DNA of 52,511 bases from CAZQEZ01 sp964592475. Lineage in GTDB: Bacteria; Bacteroidota; Bacteroidia; Cytophagales; Cyclobacteriaceae. Within the stretch, counting starts at the first letter, position 1. Every line of letters starts with the position of its first letter. The notes under the pieces are model-generated. The model ran no database searches. It saw nothing but the letters and a program-made list of their open reading frames with translations, and was not told where the DNA came from. Of the stretch, positions 37,357-46,362 are shown piece after piece. A program made the position numbers and the translations under genes. The stretch is taken from the NCBI GenBank assembly GCA_964592475.1, contig CAZQEZ010000009.1, forward strand, positions 1-52,511. The letters are read 5' to 3'.

Positions 37357-38211
37357 TTAGGCTCTTGCAGCATCAGGATCATAACCTTCAGCTTTACTAA
37401 TTTTTTGTGCTACTACCGTAAGCAATACACCATAAATTACTTTAGAGCACACATCTGCAATGGTGTAAGTAATTTGTCTACCTACAATTCCGGATTCATT
37501 ATATAGCCCGGCTTCATTAAAAAACCCGAGTAAATGAGGCATAAGATATGCGCCCGGGTATAAAAACCATGAAATCAAAAATAACGTCCAAATACTACCC
37601 AATGTTTTTTGAGCACCTTCCGGTATTCCCTCTTTACCTTCTTTAATTACTCTTCTCATCAGAATTAAAATATGGATAAAGAAGGCTGTAGAGATTGCCC
37701 CCCAAACAAAGTAAGCTGTTAAATTGGTAACCTCATAATACTGACCAATATACCCTGTAATAATCATTAAGGCACCGGAAAACCAAAATTGATTCCTTAT
37801 ACTTGAAAATTTACTTTTGGTAAGTGTTACCACGAATAATATTTGGAATAAAAGCATAGGTACATCAATGAGCCAATTAAGGTAACGATAGCCATTGTTA
37901 AACAAGTCTGCTTCATTACCAGTCCCTAAGAAATACAAGCCAAGTGTCGCATCAAAATTAAAAGCATTCTCCCAATTAGTTGCTTGCTTAAAAAGTAATA
38001 AAAAAGCTGAAGTCATTACTACCACAGATAATACTGATGAAATCCTATATTTAGGAGCAACCGATTTGATAGTAAGAATAAAATAAAATAAACCAGCCAA
38101 CATGGTAGCATAACCTAAAGTAAGGACATGAGCAGTCATTTGAAAAGCCATCTCACTTATACCCTCTAGCCCAATGTAATTTTCGAATGTAGCATTGCCG
38201 AGTGTTTCCAT
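37357..38211 (-). CDS. Light-driven sodium-pump rhodopsin (NDQ type)
   Basis: A 284-residue seven-helix retinal protein. The retinal Schiff-base lysine is K257 in IADVCSKVIYG with counterion partner D253. Helix C reads RYLNWLIDVPMLLFQ and gives N112, D116 and Q123, the NDQ motif that marks outward Na+ pumps such as Krokinobacter KR2, in place of the D-T-D/E of proton pumps. D102 and H28 match the KR2 residues that bind Na+ at the oligomer interface (D102 and H30). At the cytoplasmic uptake cavity the KR2 residues N61 and G263 align, from memory, with S59 and T265. L120 is at the spectral-tuning position, suggesting green absorption. No retinal-synthesis gene (blh, crt) is in the window. Preceded by the terminator of the upstream lipoprotein gene, so independently transcribed. 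Confidence 0.95.
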   Translation of the reverse strand: METLGNATFENYIGLEGISEMAFQMTAHVLTLGYATMLAGLFYFILTIKSVAPKYRISSVLSVVVMTSAFLLLFKQATNWENAFNFDATLGLYFLGTGNEADLFNNGYRYLNWLIDVPMLLFQILFVVTLTKSKFSSIRNQFWFSGALMIITGYIGQYYEVTNLTAYFVWGAISTAFFIHILILMRRVIKEGKEGIPEGAQKTLGSIWTLFLISWFLYPGAYLMPHLLGFFNEAGLYNESGIVGRQITYTIADVCSKVIYGVLLTVVAQKISKAEGYDPDAARA

Positions 38212-38321
38212 AAAAAAATGTATGTTTTAGTTTGAAAAAGATATTTTGTAGCGTTTACAAATTGTTGGGGGGAAGGGTTTATAACATAATCAAGAAAATA
38301 TTGAACTTTTTGTGTAAAAAA

Positions 38322-38363
38322 ATTAAAAGACCCCATCTTTTAATAAAAATTGGGTCTTTTAAT
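38322..38363 (-). terminator. Terminator of the TlpA-like gene, upstream of the rhodopsin
   Basis: A perfect 12-bp stem, 38322-38333 (attaaaagaccc) with 38352-38363 (gggtcttttaat), has an 18-base loop. On the minus strand it is followed by a T run (the A run at 38316-38322). It lies 25 bases past the stop of the thioredoxin-like gene. Confidence 0.78.
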
Positions 38364-38387
38364 CAACTCTTAGCTATTTTTAAAATT

Positions 38388-39479
38388 CTATCGATTATAA
38401 ATTTCTGCTAGTTTTTGTCGTAGTGAGTTTCCTCTTAAGTTCTTAGCTACAATTTCCCCTTCTTTATTGAGCAGAAAATTGGCAGGAATGGCTTGTATTT
38501 GGTAAGTTTGAGCTACTTCGTTGTTTTTATCTCTAACCTGGGTCCAAATAAGTTCATCTTTTTCTACTGCCTCTATCCAGGGCTCATCATTTTGATCCAA
38601 TGAGACACCCAAAATTTCAAACCCTTCCTCCTCGTACATCTTATAAACTTCTACCAGGTTGGGGTTTTCCATTCGACAGGGTTTGCACCAAGCTGCCCAA
38701 AAGTCTAATAAAACATAATTTCCCTGGAAAGATGACAGACTAACCTGTTCATTATCAGGCGTTGACAAAGTAAAATCGGGTGCTTCCGCGCCACTGGATA
38801 ATGCTTTTAAATCATCAACTTGTTTGGCAAAAGTTGCTACATCTTTATTATCAGGGTACGCTTCTTTCAATCGAGTAGCTAGATTTTCAATGTAAGTAAA
38901 ATCTTCATCCGGATTTAAATAACTCACGGCATTTAAGGCAGCCAGGTTGGCACCAATATTATCTATCTCTGCCTTTATCTTTTCGCTGTATTCTCTCTGC
39001 AACTCAATTAATTCGCCATAAAGCTCTTCTTCTTTTTCTTTAGTTAATTCGGCTTGCGAATACTGCGAAGACGTTTCCTGAATTTCTTCTTGCATTTCGC
39101 TATAAATAGTTTTTATTTTTTCTACAAAGTCCATCTCAGGCGAACCGGTAATTTCAACGTCCCCGGTGGGTGAGCCTCCATCTACTGTAAGCTTAATGTC
39201 ACTTTCATCGACAATAATTTGAACAAATTGGGTATCGAAAAAATTGATACGATAAAATCCGGCCGGTAAAGTATCGGCTTTATAGCTAAATTCATTGCCA
39301 TTTAAACTAACTTCACCAACAACTTCTACGCCATCATCAGCATATCTTTCAATCTCTATTTTACCTCCTTCCGCAGGAGGGTTTTTTACAGTTCCGCTAA
39401 TGGTAATGCCTTCTTCGGCATTATTGCCACAAGCTGAAATTAGTAAAATACTTAAAATACTTATTATGATCTTCTTCAT
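38388..39479 (-). CDS. TlpA-like thioredoxin-fold lipoprotein with N-terminal DUF4369
   Basis: A 363-residue lipoprotein whose signal ends in LLISAC (C17 lipidated). The N-terminal beta-domain (about 25-120; ISGTVKNPPAEGGKIEIERY) is DUF4369-like, followed by a helical linker (about 125-215). The C-terminal domain is of the AhpC/TSA or TlpA type with active site W-C265-K-P-C268 and the cis-proline region QAIPANFLL. Such proteins are extracytoplasmic thiol-disulfide reductases, often used in cytochrome c maturation or disulfide repair, and are numerous in Bacteroidota. No partner gene (ccdA, dsbD) is adjacent. Expressed alone. Confidence 0.9.
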   Translation of the reverse strand: MKKIIISILSILLISACGNNAEEGITISGTVKNPPAEGGKIEIERYADDGVEVVGEVSLNGNEFSYKADTLPAGFYRINFFDTQFVQIIVDESDIKLTVDGGSPTGDVEITGSPEMDFVEKIKTIYSEMQEEIQETSSQYSQAELTKEKEEELYGELIELQREYSEKIKAEIDNIGANLAALNAVSYLNPDEDFTYIENLATRLKEAYPDNKDVATFAKQVDDLKALSSGAEAPDFTLSTPDNEQVSLSSFQGNYVLLDFWAAWCKPCRMENPNLVEVYKMYEEEGFEILGVSLDQNDEPWIEAVEKDELIWTQVRDKNNEVAQTYQIQAIPANFLLNKEGEIVAKNLRGNSLRQKLAEIYNR

Positions 39480-39617
39480 TAGATATTATATAAGTTTAAA
39501 CAATTCGAAATACAATATTAGCAACGAATATTGCAACCTCAAAATATATAGATGAATCAATTATTTAAAAGAAGTGATACTATAGAGTTTTGGAGGATCG
39601 TTTTTAAATATTAAAAA

Positions 39618-40142
39618 TCAATGCTGGGAAAAAAGGTCATCTTTTACAGAGCAAAGTTTGACGGCATGTTTCAGTCCTCTAGCTACTCTCTCAGCCATTT
39701 CCTGTGTTTTTATTCCAATCATCAATTGATCATCGAAAGTTGGGCCATTGTAAGCACCTTTATAGCTACAATAAATTATTTGATTTTTATTTTTGGTTTT
39801 GAGATAAATTAGAAACACATCATCGTGAATTTTGATGTACGGATAAACCGAAGTAATTTGTTTTACTTCTATACTGGCAGAATCAATCTCACTGAAATGA
39901 AACTCATAACCGGCAGAACCTATCGTTTTGGCACTTTCTGTAATTCTAACTTTACATGCATTATCTTCATGATAATCTATGTAATAGCTCATTTCGGTAA
40001 GCATGCCTACCGAATCAATGATTACATACCTGGAATAAAAGTCCATCTTGTTTTGCAACCAGGTCATGGTTTCATCAAGAGTTTGCGCTTGGGTAACACT
40101 AGTTATGGTTACTAAAATTAAAATCAGTAAAGATTTTTTCAT
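39618..40142 (-). CDS. Exported hypothetical protein, 174 residues
   Basis: I do not recognise a family. A signal peptide is clear (MKKSLLILILVTITSVTQAQ, cleavage near residue 20). The mature part begins with an amphipathic helix (DETMTWLQNKMDFYS), then alternates short beta strands such as CKVRITESAKTIG and SIEVKQITSVYPYIKIHDDVFLIYLK. It ends with a helix containing EMAERVARGLKHAVKLC. The layout is that of small periplasmic proteins of the Cytophagales; the function is open. Confidence 0.6.
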   Translation of the reverse strand: MKKSLLILILVTITSVTQAQTLDETMTWLQNKMDFYSRYVIIDSVGMLTEMSYYIDYHEDNACKVRITESAKTIGSAGYEFHFSEIDSASIEVKQITSVYPYIKIHDDVFLIYLKTKNKNQIIYCSYKGAYNGPTFDDQLMIGIKTQEMAERVARGLKHAVKLCSVKDDLFSQH

Positions 40143-40288
40143 GCTGGTAGTATAATTATAACTTAAAACCCAAATTTAATAGATAGATTGATTAAATTTT
40201 GTTGAAAATTATTGAATAAGGTACAAAGCTGCCGAAAGAAGAAAAACCCGGAGGTATTGATTCATTTTTAAAAATGAAAGTTATGGTA

Positions 40289-41704
40289 TTATTGAAACAT
40301 ATTTAAAGGCTCTCTTCCCAGTGGCCTACCGGCATCCAGTGAGTGGTAGCTATGTATTACTGTCTCACCTCTTTTGATATCAAAACCAAACTGCTGCACT
40401 TCCGTACCGTGATTGCCCTTCATTTGCAACTTTACTTGATTTTTTCCCTCCGGCAAAAACACCCGGCTATAATAAATTCCGTGAGGCAGTGTCTGCCAAT
40501 TGCGGGTGTCGGCTTTTTCTGTTATAAAATTGATCAAGCTAATTGCAGTGCCCAAGTCATCACTTTTGTCTCGTGCCGCGTATTCAGTTGCCTTTTTTAA
40601 AGCCACCCGCAACAATGACTTGCTAAATTCCTGCAGCATTCTTTCCCGCAGTGATTTAAACGCGATGGCGTTGATATCTTCCGCCTTAAATAAAGGATAA
40701 GCATTACCATTTACTTCTAATTGAGCATTTTGAAAAACTAATGGTCGCTCCAGGTATTTTGGAAATGCTATCCTAAAAAATTCAAGATCGTTTAGCTTTT
40801 TTCTTTCATCTTCATTTTCGTCTCCACCCAGGTTAAAAGGGAAGCTCATGTTGTTTTCATCATTCTTAAAAGTAAATAGCCCCCCTTCACCTCGCAATAC
40901 TGCAAAGTTGAGGCTGTTTTCAGATTTTACCGGTCCTAACCCATTGTGCCAGAAAAATACCAGCTGGCCAGTATGGTTTTGCAATGGGTCATATTTCTCT
41001 CCAAACTTTTCTTCATATTTGGCCAGTTCACTTTCAAAGCCCATGATGGAGGCAGTACGCAATAAATCATGTTTCAACTGTTCTGGCACATCTAGGCCAA
41101 ACATTGGCAAATATTGCTCCCGGTATATATTGTAAGCATTTCGATAGGCTATAAAAGCATTGTTAAAATCTTTATCAGCTTCGTATATAATGCCCATCAA
41201 ATTATGGATAAAGGCATCTTCTTTGTACTTATTTTCTGATTTGTATTTAGAACTTAATTCTTGCAATCGTATATTCAATCGGCGACACTCTACCAATGCA
41301 GAATCGTAGCTTTGCATTTTTAAATAATTGAGTGCTTTATAATACAAAACCATCAAATGCTCATGATTTTCGCCGGGGTAGTCGAGCATAGAAGCATTAG
41401 TAAAATAAGAGGCTGCAAGATTGAAGTAGTTCTTTTGGTAATCCTCCCCATAGATATAAGCTTTTTCCAGGTTTTTATTACTTTCGCCAAAATTGCCCAG
41501 CATCGATTGTACAACTCCCAAATTAGCATAATACAAGAACCTGGATTTGCTATTGGCAGCTTTCTCATTGCTAAGCAGCACCTTTTGAGCCTGACTAATG
41601 TCCCCACTTTCAATGGCACGATTAAACTGCTGATTAGTCTTGTAAAAAGACGCGCAGGAGTTTAAAAATAGCAATATACCTATCCAGAACCAATTTCGGA
41701 ACAT
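40289..41704 (-). CDS. COG3014-type TPR lipoprotein, partner of LpoB-like protein
   Basis: A 471-residue lipoprotein with C17 after a hydrophobic signal (LLFLNSC). Residues about 25-210 form tetratricopeptide-like helical pairs (for example AANSKSRFLYYANLGVVQSMLGNFGESNKNLEKAY). The C-terminal half is a distinct beta-rich region with LVFFWHNGLGPVKSENS and LPHGIYYSRVFLPEGKN. This matches my memory of COG3014, which commonly neighbours LpoB/COG3417 lipoproteins. The LpoB-like gene lies immediately upstream with an 83-base gap, so they probably form an operon. LpoB activates a penicillin-binding protein in E. coli, so a role in envelope or peptidoglycan is plausible but unproven here. Confidence 0.8.
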   Translation of the reverse strand: MFRNWFWIGILLFLNSCASFYKTNQQFNRAIESGDISQAQKVLLSNEKAANSKSRFLYYANLGVVQSMLGNFGESNKNLEKAYIYGEDYQKNYFNLAASYFTNASMLDYPGENHEHLMVLYYKALNYLKMQSYDSALVECRRLNIRLQELSSKYKSENKYKEDAFIHNLMGIIYEADKDFNNAFIAYRNAYNIYREQYLPMFGLDVPEQLKHDLLRTASIMGFESELAKYEEKFGEKYDPLQNHTGQLVFFWHNGLGPVKSENSLNFAVLRGEGGLFTFKNDENNMSFPFNLGGDENEDERKKLNDLEFFRIAFPKYLERPLVFQNAQLEVNGNAYPLFKAEDINAIAFKSLRERMLQEFSKSLLRVALKKATEYAARDKSDDLGTAISLINFITEKADTRNWQTLPHGIYYSRVFLPEGKNQVKLQMKGNHGTEVQQFGFDIKRGETVIHSYHSLDAGRPLGREPLNMFQ

Positions 41705-41787
41705 TTATGCAAGCAATATTAATGTGGTTGAAAGCAGCACCTATACTTCCGATAAGCATTGGAAGTATAAATGCTTACAAAGTGAAA

Positions 41788-42378
41788 TTAATTAGTAATG
41801 TATTTTTTAATTTCTTCCTGACCATACCAAACACGTTTATTGGTTTCCATGTCGGTAAGGTATAAGGTGGTAATGTAGTTAATTACCTTTTTCTTGTTAT
41901 AAACATCAGTTTCGGAAGTCATAACACCCAACAACATTAAGTCGGCACCATACTCCCTACCCCATTGTGCAGTAGTTTCAGGAGATGAAAACTCTTGTTG
42001 CTCGGCTCTTTCTTCCCTTATCCTTTCCCTTAATACGGCTGACTCAACAAGATCAGCTAAGCCAGAATTAAAAATTTCCATTTCAAATTTTTTCACGTAA
42101 TTATCAGAATCGATATGCTCTGATGTCTTATTTAAGACATATCCTACGATAATGGCCGGCGTTTTCCCGTTATCACTGCTATAGTTTTGATAGCGAGGGC
42201 TATTTAAAAATTGCTGAACCATTTTATTGGCTACTTGACGAGAATCACTATCATTCCAGCGACCACTTAAATCAATAACTTCATTGGGGTCTATTCTGGT
42301 TACTGTTCGGCGGGCACATCCAAATAATATGGCAGTGCCTAGTAAGCCAATTAAACCGATTTGTAAAAGTTTTTTCAT
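41788..42378 (-). CDS. LpoB-like lipoprotein (penicillin-binding protein activator family)
   Basis: A 196-residue lipoprotein with lipid attachment at C21 (ILFGC). The segment VIDLSGRWNDSDSRQVANKMVQQFL is typical of LpoB/YcfM relatives. The compact domain continues with PAIIVGYVLNKTSEHID and GREYGADLMLLGVMTSETD, and ends KRVWYGQEEIKKY. In E. coli LpoB reaches across the periplasm to stimulate PBP1b. Bacteroidota lack typical PBP1b partners, so the target may differ. First gene of a pair with the COG3014 TPR lipoprotein, and about 100 bases downstream of the TonB receptor stop. Confidence 0.85.
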   Translation of the reverse strand: MKKLLQIGLIGLLGTAILFGCARRTVTRIDPNEVIDLSGRWNDSDSRQVANKMVQQFLNSPRYQNYSSDNGKTPAIIVGYVLNKTSEHIDSDNYVKKFEMEIFNSGLADLVESAVLRERIREERAEQQEFSSPETTAQWGREYGADLMLLGVMTSETDVYNKKKVINYITTLYLTDMETNKRVWYGQEEIKKYITN

Positions 42379-42478
42379 GGCAATAATCTTTTATTATTTT
42401 AATTAATTGTAAATGTAGTAAGCATGTATTTACTTTTTTCAGTTTATTTTTGGCAAAACTTACTTAGCAAATAATCTG

Positions 42479-44836
42479 CTAAAAATTTACAATAGCTCGA
42501 ATATTCAAAAACCTTGCCGAAAGAGAATTAGGTACCCCGTACTGTAGGTTATTGAAGTCTTTTATCCAGCTGTAGCTAATCACATTATCAGCACCGAGCA
42601 GGTTTAATATTTCTACCCCTAACCATAGATTACCATTGGTGCCCAGCATTTTATTCATTTTTATCAACTTTGAAAGACCTAAATCTACCCTGCGGTATAT
42701 TTCACCATTGAAGGCGCTACGATTACGAATATTATTGGGAGGACCAAAAGGCAAACCACTACCCACCAGCAAGTTCAAATTCATTCGCATAGTCGGATCA
42801 TTGGGCAAATAGTCTTCAAAATAAACTCCAAGGTTAATATTTTGATCGGAAGGTCGCCTGATAAAACCTTGCCCATCGTTTTCTACATCTTCCCTGGTAG
42901 AAAGCACACTTAAGCTAAACCATGATTGTGTACCGGGCACAAACTCTCCGCTCAAACGTAAATCGATACCCGTGGCATAAGCTGTTGCATTATTTTCAGC
43001 CAGGTAACGAATGCGTACGTTGTCTACATCATAGGGTACCACATTATAAAGATGTTTATAATAAATTTCACTGCTAAGATTAAACGGCCTGCCCCAAAAT
43101 TCAAGATGGTGCTCAAAACCTGCTATCATATGAATGGATGATTGTGCCAGCAAATCCAGATTGAGTTGGCCCTGGTAATTTCTAAATTCACGATAAAAAG
43201 GTGGCTGCTGATAATAGCCTAAAGAAAACTTAATAGCAGTTTCTCGCTTCCATTTTGGAAAAAAAGCATATTGCAAACGGGGACTTATTAGCAACTGGCG
43301 ATTGATGTCGAAATAATTTACCCTTACCCCAACATTGAAATGATGGATACTATCCATTACCATTTTATCTTGTAAATAGCCAAAAAATTGGGCACCATTG
43401 ATTTGCTGCTTCTCTTCCACGCTGTAATCTACCGCTACAAAGTCAGCTGAATCTAAAAAAGAATACTCTTGAAACATATCATCAATTACCTGGTGAAAGA
43501 CCCCCACGCCAAATTCAAGCGTATTATTATTGCTTAACTTTAGTTCATTTCTATTTTCGGTATTAATTACCGTAGCATTTAATCGATTACGGGCATAAGT
43601 AAAATTTGTACCTATACCTCTAATGGATAAGCACTGGTCAAAATCTCGCGAGCCAACTTGCTTATTGACATCACAAAGACGATAGCCTCCTTCTAAATCC
43701 TGATATTCCCTTTCACGGGTGCTCATTACTGAAGAAATCAGATGGCTCTTAAATTTTTTATTAAACCTGTGGGTGTATTTTAAGCCACTCTGATAGGTGT
43801 CATACTCCAATATTTCGCGTCCGTCAAATGCCACGAAAAGTCGTAAAAAACCTTCTTGCAAATTACCAAAGGTGGTTTCTCGATTTTCCGGTACCACCAG
43901 ATATCGATTGGATGCATAGGCCATTAAAACACCCAGCTCAGATTTTGGACTTATCTTATAATTAATAAAAGACTGAAGGTCAGTAAATTGAGGAAGATAT
44001 TCTCCCTGCGTTTCTAATGTGTTGAGCAAATATTGTGAGCGCTTATGCCTTATACCAAGTAAGTAACTCAGCTTTTTATTTGAAGATGCTCCTTCTAAGT
44101 GCATAGCTCCCCCTAACAAGCCAAGGGTAACAGAACCTCCAAAATTTTGTGGCTTCTTATAATCTATTAATAAGTTTGATGAGAGCTTATCACCGTATTT
44201 GGATTGCCACCCGCCCGAGCTGAATTGTATGCCAGATACTAAATCAGGATTGACGAAACTAAGCCCCTCCTGCTGCCCGGCCCTAATTAAAAAGGGACGA
44301 TAGACGGGTATGTCATTTACATAAACCAGGTTTTCATCAAAATTACCACCGCGCACCTGATAAGCCGATGAAAGCTCATTGTTGCTGACGACTCCCGGTA
44401 AGGTACTGAGTAGCATGTTGAATTCTCCAAATGGTGTGGGTAACATTTTAGCAGCAACTGGATCAACATTGAAAGTAGAAGGCTGTGATTCGACTGTTTG
44501 GGTTTGACTTCCTCTGATTTCTACTTGCGAAAGTGTGGTTATTGCTTCCTTCAATTGAAAAACGGGATCGCTTGCAACATTGGAAAGGTTGAGGATGGTA
44601 TCAAGTGGTTGATAATTAATATGGGTCACCCTGATTTTCCAAATATCATTATCGGGCAACAACAGCTTGAATTGCCCCAGCTGGTTGGAACTGGTACCTA
44701 ATTGATAATTTGGCAACTGAACATTAGCACTTTCAATCGGCTCTCCTTCCACGTCTATTATTGTTCCGTGCAAGGCAATCTGGGCGTACCCTGAAAGGCT
44801 TATCAGAAAAAAAATTAAGAAAAAAAGGTTTTTCAT
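42479..44836 (-). CDS. TonB-dependent outer-membrane receptor with carboxypeptidase-regulatory-like N-terminus
   Basis: A roughly 785-residue receptor. The start is placed at ATG 44836, giving MKNLFFLIFFLISLSGYAQ, a good signal peptide; a further-upstream ATG at 44869 would only add residues that overlap rpe. After the signal comes a carboxypeptidase-regulatory-like domain (about 20-105; LHGTIIDVEGEPIESANVQLP), then the plug (about 110-235; YQVRGGNFDENLVYVNDIPVY) and a 22-strand-type barrel ending in an aromatic residue (RAIVNF). It should import a substrate across the outer membrane using TonB energy. There is no SusD partner, so it is not a typical SusCD pair. It follows rpe after 25 bases. 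Confidence 0.88.
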   Translation of the reverse strand: MKNLFFLIFFLISLSGYAQIALHGTIIDVEGEPIESANVQLPNYQLGTSSNQLGQFKLLLPDNDIWKIRVTHINYQPLDTILNLSNVASDPVFQLKEAITTLSQVEIRGSQTQTVESQPSTFNVDPVAAKMLPTPFGEFNMLLSTLPGVVSNNELSSAYQVRGGNFDENLVYVNDIPVYRPFLIRAGQQEGLSFVNPDLVSGIQFSSGGWQSKYGDKLSSNLLIDYKKPQNFGGSVTLGLLGGAMHLEGASSNKKLSYLLGIRHKRSQYLLNTLETQGEYLPQFTDLQSFINYKISPKSELGVLMAYASNRYLVVPENRETTFGNLQEGFLRLFVAFDGREILEYDTYQSGLKYTHRFNKKFKSHLISSVMSTREREYQDLEGGYRLCDVNKQVGSRDFDQCLSIRGIGTNFTYARNRLNATVINTENRNELKLSNNNTLEFGVGVFHQVIDDMFQEYSFLDSADFVAVDYSVEEKQQINGAQFFGYLQDKMVMDSIHHFNVGVRVNYFDINRQLLISPRLQYAFFPKWKRETAIKFSLGYYQQPPFYREFRNYQGQLNLDLLAQSSIHMIAGFEHHLEFWGRPFNLSSEIYYKHLYNVVPYDVDNVRIRYLAENNATAYATGIDLRLSGEFVPGTQSWFSLSVLSTREDVENDGQGFIRRPSDQNINLGVYFEDYLPNDPTMRMNLNLLVGSGLPFGPPNNIRNRSAFNGEIYRRVDLGLSKLIKMNKMLGTNGNLWLGVEILNLLGADNVISYSWIKDFNNLQYGVPNSLSARFLNIRAIVNF

Positions 44837-44861
44837 TAAAACGATAATCTGAAATTGGCAA

Positions 44862-45521
44862 TTAGGCATTGATAACGTTTTTCAGATCGCTTATGGTATT
44901 CTCAGGTTCGTTGGATTTAAACACGAAACTGCCTGCCACCAATACATCGGCTCCGGCTTTTAATATTTTTGCGGCATTTTTAATATTTACTCCTCCATCT
45001 ACCTCAATTAAGGTATCGGAGCCAGCGTCGGTAATAAGCTCTTTTACCAATCGCAATTTGTTGTAGGTGTTTTTGATAAAACTTTGTCCACCAAAGCCAG
45101 GATTTACTGACATCACCAATACCAGGTCTAGGTCTCCAATTACATCTTCCAACAGTTGTACATTAGTGTGGGGGTTTATAGCTACTCCCGCTTTGCAGCC
45201 GGCGTCTTTAATTTGCCAAATGAGGCTATGCAGATGACGAGTTGCTTCATATTGAACGGTAATATTGTGAGCGCCACCGTTACGAAATTCCTGAATGTAT
45301 TTTTCCGGATTTTCAATCATCAAGTGAACATCTATTGGTTTTTTGGCATATTCATTGACCACCTCTAGTATGGGAAAGCCAAATGAAATATTAGGTACGA
45401 AATTGCCATCCATTACATCAAAATGGATCCAATCGGCCTCGCTTTGGTTAAGCATTTCAATATCGCGCTGCAAGTTGCCAAAGTCAGCTGCTAAAATGGA
45501 AGGTGCAATAATTGGTTTCAT
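44862..45521 (-). CDS. rpe: Ribulose-phosphate 3-epimerase
   Basis: A 219-residue TIM-barrel enzyme of the pentose-phosphate pathway that interconverts ribulose 5-phosphate and xylulose 5-phosphate. Motifs include IAPSILAADFGNL, the metal-binding HFDVMDGNFVPNIS, DVHLMIENPE, MSVNPGFGGQSFI and the final EVDGGVN. Length is standard. It is cytoplasmic, with a candidate promoter at 45589-45596 on the minus strand, and the TonB receptor gene lies downstream in the same direction. Confidence 0.95.
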   Translation of the reverse strand: MKPIIAPSILAADFGNLQRDIEMLNQSEADWIHFDVMDGNFVPNISFGFPILEVVNEYAKKPIDVHLMIENPEKYIQEFRNGGAHNITVQYEATRHLHSLIWQIKDAGCKAGVAINPHTNVQLLEDVIGDLDLVLVMSVNPGFGGQSFIKNTYNKLRLVKELITDAGSDTLIEVDGGVNIKNAAKILKAGADVLVAGSFVFKSNEPENTISDLKNVINA

Positions 45522-45588
45522 AAGCTAAAAGTATGACCGTGAGCAGAGTGCCGAAAGTCTTAAAGTTATGTGATTATAATACTTAAAG

Positions 45589-45596
45589 CAAAGTTA
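45589..45596 (-). promoter_or_regulatory. Candidate -7 element of the rpe promoter
   Basis: On the minus strand the sequence is TAACTTTG, an exact TAnnTTTG match. The -33 region has only a weak TGTT/TTCT. The start point would be about 60 bases before the rpe ATG. Confidence 0.4.
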
Positions 45597-45683
45597 CAAT
45601 AATATTTGGCTTGACAGAACAGCAAGAATTAGTTTCTACAGGCTCAGCTTGAATATTATAAGATGAAAGCAAGGGTTTTCATT

Positions 45684-45783
45684 NNNNNNNNNNNNNNNNN
45701 NNNNNNNNNNNNNNNNNNNNNNNNNNNNNNNNNNNNNNNNNNNNNNNNNNNNNNNNNNNNNNNNNNNNNNNNNNNNNNNNNNN
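45684..45783. other. Scaffold gap of exactly 100 N
   Basis: Exactly 100 N at 45684-45783 is a standard placeholder for a join of unknown length. Genes may be missing between rpe and the small lipoprotein gene. No coding frame across it should be trusted. Confidence 0.97.
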
Positions 45784-45804
45784 TAATTAGAAGCTACGAC
45801 GCAG

Positions 45805-46362
45805 TCAGGGTGTACCATTCACAATGAATTTATCCGTAAGTGCTTTATCAAAATACCCTTCTACGGATCTATTAAGCCCATTGCCATCAGTAAAGGCAAT
45901 ATTAAAAGTAAAGCCTAATCTATTATTGGTTTCCTGCGTCACAATCACCTGACCGCTTACCTGCTGATGGTTATCTTCATTTACCAGTTTGCCTCTGATG
46001 ATATTATTAGTGTCATCATATTCCAAATTAGTACCTGAGTACACCCAACTTACTATACCACCCTCCGGTGACTCATTGGAGTAAGTATAAGTATCAGGTT
46101 GTAGTGATGCTTCAGTAGATCGTGAATAAATTTCCATCTGAAAAAATGAACCGGGGTTTTCTGATTCGCTTCGAAACTCTATCACGAAGGTTCTATAGTT
46201 AGCTGAAGCGTCTGTGCCTTTATCATATATATACCCGTTATTCAAACTATTTTTCACACCATCTACCGTGAGATAACTTGGTGTAACATCTTCTTTGGAA
46301 CAAGCAATAAAACATATAGTAATAGCGGCAACAGAGATAAGAGAGCAAAATGCTTTTTTCAT
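45805..46362 (-). CDS. Hypothetical lipoprotein, 185 residues
   Basis: A lipoprotein with a signal ending in CFIAC (C21). The mature part looks beta-rich with alternating polar and hydrophobic strands (TFVIEFRSESENPGSFFQMEIYS, GQVIVTQETNNRLGFTFNIAF), compatible with a small beta-sandwich on the cell surface or in the periplasm. No family or catalytic motif is recognised. Its stop lies 22 bases from the assembly gap, so any downstream operon partner is lost. It is transcribed in the same direction as the histidine kinase pair, but 119 bases downstream of it. Confidence 0.65.
   Translation of the reverse strand: MKKAFCSLISVAAITICFIACSKEDVTPSYLTVDGVKNSLNNGYIYDKGTDASANYRTFVIEFRSESENPGSFFQMEIYSRSTEASLQPDTYTYSNESPEGGIVSWVYSGTNLEYDDTNNIIRGKLVNEDNHQQVSGQVIVTQETNNRLGFTFNIAFTDGNGLNRSVEGYFDKALTDKFIVNGTP

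Noticed and set aside
45636..45818. Open frame crossing the N block
   Set aside because: It exists only because unknown bases contain no stop; the sequence is not real.
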